A model generated the notes under the pieces. The model worked only from the letters and a program-made list of their open reading frames with translations. It was not told where the DNA came from and made no database searches. 20,466 nucleotides of DNA. It comes from an uncultured Prevotella sp. (GTDB taxonomy: Bacteria > Bacteroidota > Bacteroidia > Bacteroidales > Bacteroidaceae). The stretch is from assembly GCA_937880835.1 (NCBI GenBank), contig CALGRN010000219.1, positions 1-20,466 of the forward strand. The letters run 5' to 3'. Made by a program: the position numbers and the translations under genes. Positions 14,910 through 20,466 of this stretch are shown here, piece by piece. Every line of letters begins with the position of its first letter. Position 1 is the stretch's first letter.

Positions 14910-16142
14910 ATGGTATTAAACTATATTTGGATAGCCTTTTTCATCATCGCATTTGTAATTGCGCTGGTGAAATTAATTTTTATGGGCGACACGAGCGTGT
15001 TTCCCGACATGATGAACTCTACCTTCGAGTCATCGAAAACGGCATTCGAGATTTCTCTCGGGCTTACCGGCGTGCTCTCACTTTGGCTCGGAATAATGAA
15101 GATAGGAGAGCGCGGAGGTGTCGTAAACATACTTGCAAGAGTGCTTTCGCCTGTTTTCACGAAGCTGTTTCCCGACATACCGAAGGGTCATCCCGTTACC
15201 GGCAGCATCTTTATGAATATAGCAGCCAACATGTTGGGATTGGATAACGCTGCCACTCCGCTCGGTTTGAAAGCAATGGAGCAGCTTCAAGAGTTGAACA
15301 ATCGCAAGGATACGGCTACAAATCCGATGATAATGTTTCTCGTGCTCAACACTTCCGGGCTCACATTGATACCCGTCAGCATAATGGTTTATCGCTCTCA
15401 GCTCGGCTCTGCGCAGCCTACCGATGTCTTTATTCCATTGTTGATAGCAACGTTTTTCTCGACTCTCGCCGGCATTATCATAACGTCAATGTATCAGCGC
15501 ATAAACCTTCTGAACCGCACAATGCTTCTTACGCTCGGCGGAATGAGCATCGTCGTTGCAGGAATTATATGGGGTTTCGGACAAATGGACAATGAAATGA
15601 TGAACACTGTGAGCACTTCGGCAGCGAATATTCTGCTCATGACCATCATAATAGCGTTCATCATAGCAGGCATAAGGAAGAAAATAAACGTATATGAGTC
15701 GTTCATAGACGGAGCAAAAGAAGGTTTTTCTACTGCCGTGCGCATCATTCCGTACCTCGTTGCGATACTCGTAGGCATCGGAGTATTTCGTGCTTCGGGC
15801 GCAATGGATATGCTTATCGACGGCATTTCGCTTGCCGTAAGCTCATGTGGGGGTAACACCGACTTTGTGGGAGCATTGCCTACGGCTCTGATGAAACCAC
15901 TTTCGGGCAGCGGTGCGCGTGGTATGATGGTGGATGCGATGCAAACTTACGGAGCAGATTCGTTCGTAGGACGTCTCAGTTGTATATTTCAAGGCTCTAC
16001 GGACACCACGTTCTACATTCTCGCAGTATATTTCGGAAGTGTCGGAATAAAATATACCCGACATGCAGTTGCATGCGGATTGCTCGCCGATCTGGCTGGT
16101 GTGATAGCCGCAATAGCAATATGCTACATGTTCTTCGGATAA
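14910..16142 (+). CDS. SpmA-SpmB fusion, nucleoside-recognition (Gate) membrane protein
   Basis: 410 residues, multi-pass membrane protein. Residues 1 to about 200 match SpmA: LGLTGVLSLWLGIMKIGE, KLFPDIPKGHP, NIAANMLGLDNAATPLGLKAM (103-123) and FLVLNTSGLTLIP. Residues about 235-410 match SpmB: YESFIDGAKEGFSTAVRIIP (262-281), PLSGSGARGMM (330-340), QGSTDTTFYILAVYFGSVGI (361-380) and GLLADLAG. In Bacillus the two are separate proteins needed for spore core dehydration; here they form one chain in a phylum that does not sporulate, so another transport-like role is likely but unknown. The start at 14910 is supported by the SpmA-like N-terminus and the promoter 8 nt upstream. The flippase follows 162 nt later on the same strand. 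Confidence 0.9.
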   Translation: MVLNYIWIAFFIIAFVIALVKLIFMGDTSVFPDMMNSTFESSKTAFEISLGLTGVLSLWLGIMKIGERGGVVNILARVLSPVFTKLFPDIPKGHPVTGSIFMNIAANMLGLDNAATPLGLKAMEQLQELNNRKDTATNPMIMFLVLNTSGLTLIPVSIMVYRSQLGSAQPTDVFIPLLIATFFSTLAGIIITSMYQRINLLNRTMLLTLGGMSIVVAGIIWGFGQMDNEMMNTVSTSAANILLMTIIIAFIIAGIRKKINVYESFIDGAKEGFSTAVRIIPYLVAILVGIGVFRASGAMDMLIDGISLAVSSCGGNTDFVGALPTALMKPLSGSGARGMMVDAMQTYGADSFVGRLSCIFQGSTDTTFYILAVYFGSVGIKYTRHAVACGLLADLAGVIAAIAICYMFFG

Positions 16143-16304
16143 AGGAAGGCGTTAAATAAATGTTGACTGATATTCACGATATGCAGAAAAACAAATCAAC
16201 TAATGTAACATACAATATGAATATGAATGGTTGTCGAACGGCAGACGTATCGGATTTGCACAGTCTTTCAGCCGTTTCGCCTGCACATCTTCTTAATATT
16301 TGAT

Positions 16305-17750
16305 ATGGCAAACTTAAAATCTCTTGCAAAAGATACAGCTATATACGGGCTTAGCAGCATAGTAGGAAGGTTTCTGAACTATCTTCTCGTGCCGCTGTAC
16401 ACTGTAAAGATGTCGGCTGCCGGAGGTGGTTACGGAGTCATAACCAATATGTATGCCTACGTGGCTTTGCTTTTCGTGATACTCACTTTCGGCATGGAGA
16501 CAACCTTTTTCCGTTTCTCCAACAAGCAGGAAGAAGACCCGGCGAAGGTCTATTCCACCGTTCTTATAATGGTGGGAAGCGTCGCTTTGGTATTCATAGC
16601 ACTGGTGTTTGCCTTCATAAGTCCTCTTTCGTCGTTAATGGGATATACCGAACACCCCGAATATGTATGGACAATGTTCGTCACCGTAGCTATCGACGCA
16701 TTCCAAGCCATACCTTTTGCGTATCTGCGATATAAGAAACGCCCCGTTAAATTCGCGGCATTGAAACTTCTTTTCATAGCCATGAGCATATCGCTCAACC
16801 TTATCTACTATCTTATAATAGGTGGAACAGATGTGAAATATGCTTTTTATATCAATCTTTTCTGTACCGGTTCAATCACGTTTTGTTTCATGAAAGAACT
16901 CGCAGAAATAAGAAACGGATTCGACAAGTCGCTCATGCGCCGCATGCTTTCTTACAGTTGGCCCATACTTTTGCTTGGAATAGCAGGCATACTCAATCAA
17001 ACTGCTGATAAGATAATGTTTCCGTATATATACAAAGGGAGCAATGCTCACGAACAGTTGGGCATATACGGAGCTGCAAGCAAAATAGCAATGATAATGG
17101 CTATGATAACACAAACGTTCAGATATGCATACGAACCGTTCGTGTTCGGAAGCATAAAAGAGAAAGACAGCAATGATACTTATGGCAGAGCGATGAAGTA
17201 TTTCATCATATTTACGCTTCTCGCGTTCCTCGTTGTAGTGGGATATATCGACATTTTGCGTCATATCATAGGACGGGATTATTGGAGCGGGCTTAAAGTA
17301 GTGCCTGTTGTGATGGTAGCAGAGATAATGATGGGAGTGTATTTCAATCTCAGTTTCTGGTATAAACTTATCGACAAGACTATCTGGGGGGCATATTTCA
17401 GCGGTATAGGGTGCTTGGTTCTGATAGCAATAAACCTGACATTCGTTCCTCGATACGGATATATTGCATGCGCTTGGGCAGGCTTTGCCGGCTACGGAAC
17501 ATCAATGCTGCTGTCTTATTTCGTAGGACAGAGAAAGTATCCGATAAACTATCCCGTGCGCGAAATAATGATATACGTGCTCATAACTTCTGTTCTTTTC
17601 GTTGGAATGAGCTTCGCAAACGACAGACTTTCAACTGTCCCTGCCGTAATTGTAAATACTTTGCTTATAACAATATTCATATATTACGTGATAAGAAATG
17701 ACTTTCCGCTGAGCAATCTGCCCGTTATAGGAAAACATTTCAATAAATAG
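16305..17750 (+). CDS. Oligosaccharide flippase family protein (Wzx/MOP superfamily)
   Basis: 481 residues from ATG 16305, with about 12-14 predicted membrane segments spread over the whole length. The N-terminus MANLKSLAKDTAIYGLSSIV and the following GRFLNYLLVPLYT are typical of Bacteroidota polysaccharide flippases (MATE/MVF-like MOP superfamily). A central GILNQTADKIMFPYIYKG and a polar C-terminal tail are also usual. Expected role: moving lipid-linked sugar units across the inner membrane for surface polysaccharide. No glycosyltransferases are next to it, so the substrate is unknown. A longer frame from 16227 adds a hydrophilic, unconserved-looking extension and is rejected. A 47-residue open frame ends 1 nt before this ATG. 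Confidence 0.88.
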   Translation: MANLKSLAKDTAIYGLSSIVGRFLNYLLVPLYTVKMSAAGGGYGVITNMYAYVALLFVILTFGMETTFFRFSNKQEEDPAKVYSTVLIMVGSVALVFIALVFAFISPLSSLMGYTEHPEYVWTMFVTVAIDAFQAIPFAYLRYKKRPVKFAALKLLFIAMSISLNLIYYLIIGGTDVKYAFYINLFCTGSITFCFMKELAEIRNGFDKSLMRRMLSYSWPILLLGIAGILNQTADKIMFPYIYKGSNAHEQLGIYGAASKIAMIMAMITQTFRYAYEPFVFGSIKEKDSNDTYGRAMKYFIIFTLLAFLVVVGYIDILRHIIGRDYWSGLKVVPVVMVAEIMMGVYFNLSFWYKLIDKTIWGAYFSGIGCLVLIAINLTFVPRYGYIACAWAGFAGYGTSMLLSYFVGQRKYPINYPVREIMIYVLITSVLFVGMSFANDRLSTVPAVIVNTLLITIFIYYVIRNDFPLSNLPVIGKHFNK

Positions 17751-17832
17751 CAAATAACAGAACAAATCCATTTAATATATCGAAGAAGTAAAACAATATA
17801 CATGAATTAATAACATAAAACAATATGTTCAA

Positions 17833-19947
17833 ATGAAGAAAACAACATTATTTATTGCAGGACTCTTAGCAGTAAGCTCTGTTAAGGCCGATGAAGGTAT
17901 GTGGATGCTCTACAATTTACCGCAAGCTGTTTACGAACAGATGAAAACGGAAGGCTTCATGTTACCCTACAACGATCTCTATCACAGTGAGAACGCTATC
18001 AAGAACACCGCAATCAACTTCTCAGGTTATTGCTCCGGTGTAGTAGTATCGCCCGATGGACTTGTCTTTACAAACCATCATTGCGGCTTCGAAGCTATCA
18101 GAAGCCATTCAACAGTTGAGCATGATTATATGAAAAACGGCTTTTATGCCAAGACGTTTGAAGAAGAATTGCCCAACGAAGACACATTCGTAGGATTTAT
18201 GAAAGAGCAAACCGACGTGACAAACCGTTTGCGTGCTTTGGGAATAGACCGCAAAAACAAATACGAAAGAGCAGCTCTCATAGATTCGTTGGAACAGTCT
18301 ATGACTGATTCAATAAAGAAAATAGACAACACTTTGCATATAACCATCGAGGCTTTCTATGAAGGCAACAAGTATTATGCAATGACTTATCAGAATTTTC
18401 CTGATGTAAGACTTGTCTTTACCGTTCCTAAATCAATGGGAAAGTTCGGCGGTGAGACCGACAACTGGATGTGGCCGCGCCAGACTTGTGATTTTTCCGT
18501 ATTCAGAATTTATGCCGATCCCAACACGAACGGACCTGCTGCATACTCAAAGAACAACGTTCCCTATCATCCGAAACAATGGGCACAGGTGTCAATGCAA
18601 GGCTACAAAGAAGGCGATTTCGCAATGACGATAGGTTATCCGGGTACAACCAACCGCTATCTTTCATCATACGGAATAAAGGAAATGCGTGATGCTACCA
18701 ACACACCGCGTGCACAAGTGCGTGGCGTAAAGCAGGAAGTGATGAAGAAGCACATGCGTGCCAATGATGCAGTGCGCATCAAATATGATTCAAAATATGC
18801 TCAAAGCGCAAACTATTGGAAGAATGCGCTCGGCATGAACAAATGTATCGATTCCATCGGAATAATAAACCAGAAGCGTGATTATGAAGCAACGATACGC
18901 GCTTGGCAAGATACTACCGATTATTTGGAACACGAAGTGGATTTCGATTTGCTCAAACGACTCTATGACAAGCGTTCTAATCTGACTTATGCGTTTACAA
19001 ACTGGCGCGAAACATTCAGCCGTACGAACGAGCTTTCAACGCGAGCAATGCGTGTTGCGTATGGTGTTGACGTGCAAGGACCTGAAAACGAACCTGAAAA
19101 ACGTTATATAGAATTCAAAGACAATAGCGAAGAATGGGATGAATCTCTTGACAAAGAGGTTCTTACAGTGTTGTTGAAGAACTATAAAGAGCATGTAGAT
19201 GCCAAATATCTGCCCGGATTTTATAAGACGATAGAAAACAAATTCGGAGGCGACTATAAGAAATACGTAGATTATCTATATTCTGCTTCAAGTATAATGA
19301 AGCATGGAAAGAAGCTTTATATCAACAAGAAGAACTTCAAAAAAGATCCCGGTGTGCAGTTCGGTGATGATGTAAATCGCATCTATCTTGATATTATGGC
19401 AGGCATAGAAAGCATAAGCGACAGTATCAACATGCAGGAAAAATATCTCTGTGCAGCAAAACTTCGCATGGAAGAGGATATGCCTCACTATTCGGATGCT
19501 AACTTCACGATGCGCCTAAGCTACGGACAAGTGGGTGGATTTGACCTCGGCGGCAAGCCATCGGGATATTACACTACTGCCGAAAGCATTGTAGAGAAGA
19601 TGAACCGTGCCGACGAAGTGTATGAATATCAAGCAGAACCGATAATGAAAGAACTGTTCTCTGCACCTGACTTTGGAAAGTATCAGGACAAAGGAACCGG
19701 CAAAATGCACCTTTGTTTCCTTACAAACAATGACATTACGGGCGGAAACAGCGGTTCGCCAATGTACGACGGAAAGGGTCAAGTCATAGGTTTGGCATTC
19801 GACGGTAACTGGGACAGCCTTTCAAGCGATATAAACTTCGACAAGCGTCTTGCACGTTGTATCGGAGTAGATATACGCTATATGCTCTACATGATGGACA
19901 AGTGGGGACATGCAGACCGTCTTCTGAAAGAGATAAACGCAAAATAA
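17833..19947 (+). CDS. S46 family dipeptidyl-peptidase, DPP7-like
   Basis: 704 residues. The signal peptide MKKTTLFIAGLLAVSSVKA is followed by DEGMWMLYNLP, the usual mature start of S46 enzymes, so it is periplasmic or surface-associated. The chymotrypsin-like triad is visible: His83 in FTNHHCG, Asp220 in QTCDFSVFRIYAD and Ser640 in TGGNSGSP. It releases dipeptides from peptide N-termini. Family knowledge: the residue 18 positions after the catalytic Ser sets P1 preference, Gly in DPP7 (hydrophobic) and Arg in DPP11 (Asp/Glu). Here that residue is Gly658 (AFDGNWD), which points to the DPP7 type. The 82-nt upstream spacer shows no clear TAnnTTTG box, so read-through from the flippase gene is possible. 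A strong terminator follows 23 nt after the stop. Confidence 0.94.
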   Translation: MKKTTLFIAGLLAVSSVKADEGMWMLYNLPQAVYEQMKTEGFMLPYNDLYHSENAIKNTAINFSGYCSGVVVSPDGLVFTNHHCGFEAIRSHSTVEHDYMKNGFYAKTFEEELPNEDTFVGFMKEQTDVTNRLRALGIDRKNKYERAALIDSLEQSMTDSIKKIDNTLHITIEAFYEGNKYYAMTYQNFPDVRLVFTVPKSMGKFGGETDNWMWPRQTCDFSVFRIYADPNTNGPAAYSKNNVPYHPKQWAQVSMQGYKEGDFAMTIGYPGTTNRYLSSYGIKEMRDATNTPRAQVRGVKQEVMKKHMRANDAVRIKYDSKYAQSANYWKNALGMNKCIDSIGIINQKRDYEATIRAWQDTTDYLEHEVDFDLLKRLYDKRSNLTYAFTNWRETFSRTNELSTRAMRVAYGVDVQGPENEPEKRYIEFKDNSEEWDESLDKEVLTVLLKNYKEHVDAKYLPGFYKTIENKFGGDYKKYVDYLYSASSIMKHGKKLYINKKNFKKDPGVQFGDDVNRIYLDIMAGIESISDSINMQEKYLCAAKLRMEEDMPHYSDANFTMRLSYGQVGGFDLGGKPSGYYTTAESIVEKMNRADEVYEYQAEPIMKELFSAPDFGKYQDKGTGKMHLCFLTNNDITGGNSGSPMYDGKGQVIGLAFDGNWDSLSSDINFDKRLARCIGVDIRYMLYMMDKWGHADRLLKEINAK

Positions 19948-19970
19948 TTACAGTAAAAAGTAATCCTCAT

Positions 19971-20017
19971 AAAAGCCGCAGGCAAAATTATCAGCCTGCG
20001 GCTTTTATTGTTTTTAT
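19971..20017 (+). terminator. Strong Rho-independent terminator after the S46 peptidase
   Basis: A perfect 13-bp GC-rich stem (AAAAGCCGCAGGC / GCCTGCGGCTTTT, 19971-19983 and 19994-20006) with a 10-nt loop is followed by ATTGTTTTTAT. Confidence 0.92.
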
Positions 20018-20466
20018 CCGTTTCTATCGCATTCGAGAGTATTTAAAGAATGTGTTTTATGCAAAATTTCATGCTGTTAAGACATTGTTATCCAACGTTA
20101 ACAATTCGCCTTAATGCTGATGTTAAAGCGAATTTTATATGATAACATTCATATATTTGCGATTTGTCGGAACGCATTTTATAACAATTCAGCATACATG
20201 GTCAATATTCCGAAACCGTACTTTATACTATGTTAAAAATCAAGACATTGCAAACGGATTTTCAAAAGCTATCCTTTTGTATCTCAAAAGGATAACTTTC
20301 AGCGTGCAAAAGGATAGCTTTCGCAATGCAAAACAATAGCTTTTGAAATATGTCTTATATAGATATTATTTTCAATTACATTAATGTGAGTTCGTATAAT
20401 TTGCGTTAATTATATTCTTAAAGAACGAAAAAACGGTTGTAGAGTGTGATTATATGAAGTTTTTGA
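20018..20466. other. Spacer to the window end with an inverted repeat and array E
   Basis: No convincing gene is visible. It holds a 12-bp inverted repeat with one mismatch (AATTCGCCTTAA / TTAAAGCGAATT, 20103-20114 and 20123-20134, 8-nt loop), a promoter-like TATATTTG (20152-20159) without an evident downstream gene, and array E. The remainder is AT-rich. The next gene lies beyond the window. Confidence 0.55.
20263..20345. repeat. Array E: 22-nt-periodic quasi-palindromic repeat, 4 units plus weak tail
   Basis: Unit starts at 20263, 20285, 20307 and 20329 are exactly 22 nt apart. Units are CAAAAGCTATCCTTTTG, CAAAAGGATAACTTTCA, CAAAAGGATAGCTTTCG and CAAAACAATAGCTTTTG. Unit 1 can pair with unit 2 (5-nt loop, one mismatch) or perfectly with unit 3 (longer loop). 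A weaker tail ending ATTATTTTCA occupies 20351-20374. Confidence 0.9.

Noticed and set aside
16227..16304. N-terminal extension of the flippase from ATG 16227
   Set aside because: The family N-terminus begins at MANLKSLAKDTAIYG; the extension is unlike the rest and conflicts with the frame ending at 16303.
20139..20339. 66-codon open frame before the window end
   Set aside because: Runs through array E, so much of its translation is repeat sequence; no family resemblance.

Overview
The window looks like chromosome from a Bacteroidota bacterium, most likely a Prevotella-like member of the Bacteroidales (inference). The evidence is moderately AT-rich sequence, promoters of the Bacteroides type (-7 box TAnnTTTG, sometimes with TTTG about 20 nt upstream) in front of several genes, few obvious Shine-Dalgarno sequences, and gene families typical of that phylum: an S46 dipeptidyl-peptidase, an exported M3 peptidyl-dipeptidase, an exported S41 protease, a one-chain SpmA-SpmB protein and a hemN-hemG pair.

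Layout. 1-1924 (-): topA, cut by the window edge. 2292-2365 (-): tRNA-Asn with its own promoter and terminator. 2574-4357 (+): an exported PDZ/S41 protease and a 37-residue single-pass membrane peptide, closed by a strong terminator. 4852-6502 (-): ribD followed by a DUF2284-type cysteine-rich protein. 6532-8578 (+): prmC (frameshifted), recX and comF. 9045-11805 (+): hemN and hemG, the anaerobic coproporphyrinogen oxidase and the protoporphyrinogen oxidase, 4 nt apart and probably one transcript. 12058-14199 (-): exported Dcp-type M3 peptidase, convergent with hemG. 14910-17750 (+): SpmA-SpmB fusion and a polysaccharide flippase. 17833-19947 (+): S46 dipeptidyl-peptidase with a strong terminator. 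The S41, M3 and S46 enzymes all carry signal peptides, which fits an organism that degrades proteins and peptides in the cell envelope.

The most unusual content lies between the genes. Five intergenic spacers (about 4.50, 8.75, 11.89, 14.51 and 20.26 kb) each hold an array of 3-5 quasi-palindromic 17-nt units (CAAAAGGATAACTTTTG, its reverse complement CAAAAGTTATCCTTTTG, and variants such as CAAAACAATAGCTTTTG). Units start exactly every 22 nt in all five arrays, with 5-nt spacers. Neighbouring units in opposite orientation form perfect or near-perfect hairpins, up to a 25-bp stem. Four arrays are followed at a fixed distance by a related 24-nt tail. I recognise no named element with this architecture; it looks like a dispersed repeat family of REP/BIME style or a multi-site protein-binding array.

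A second point of interest is the divergent ribD/prmC pair. prmC is split by a frameshift that looks like a small deletion, and ribD is missing about 40 residues in the middle of its reductase domain.
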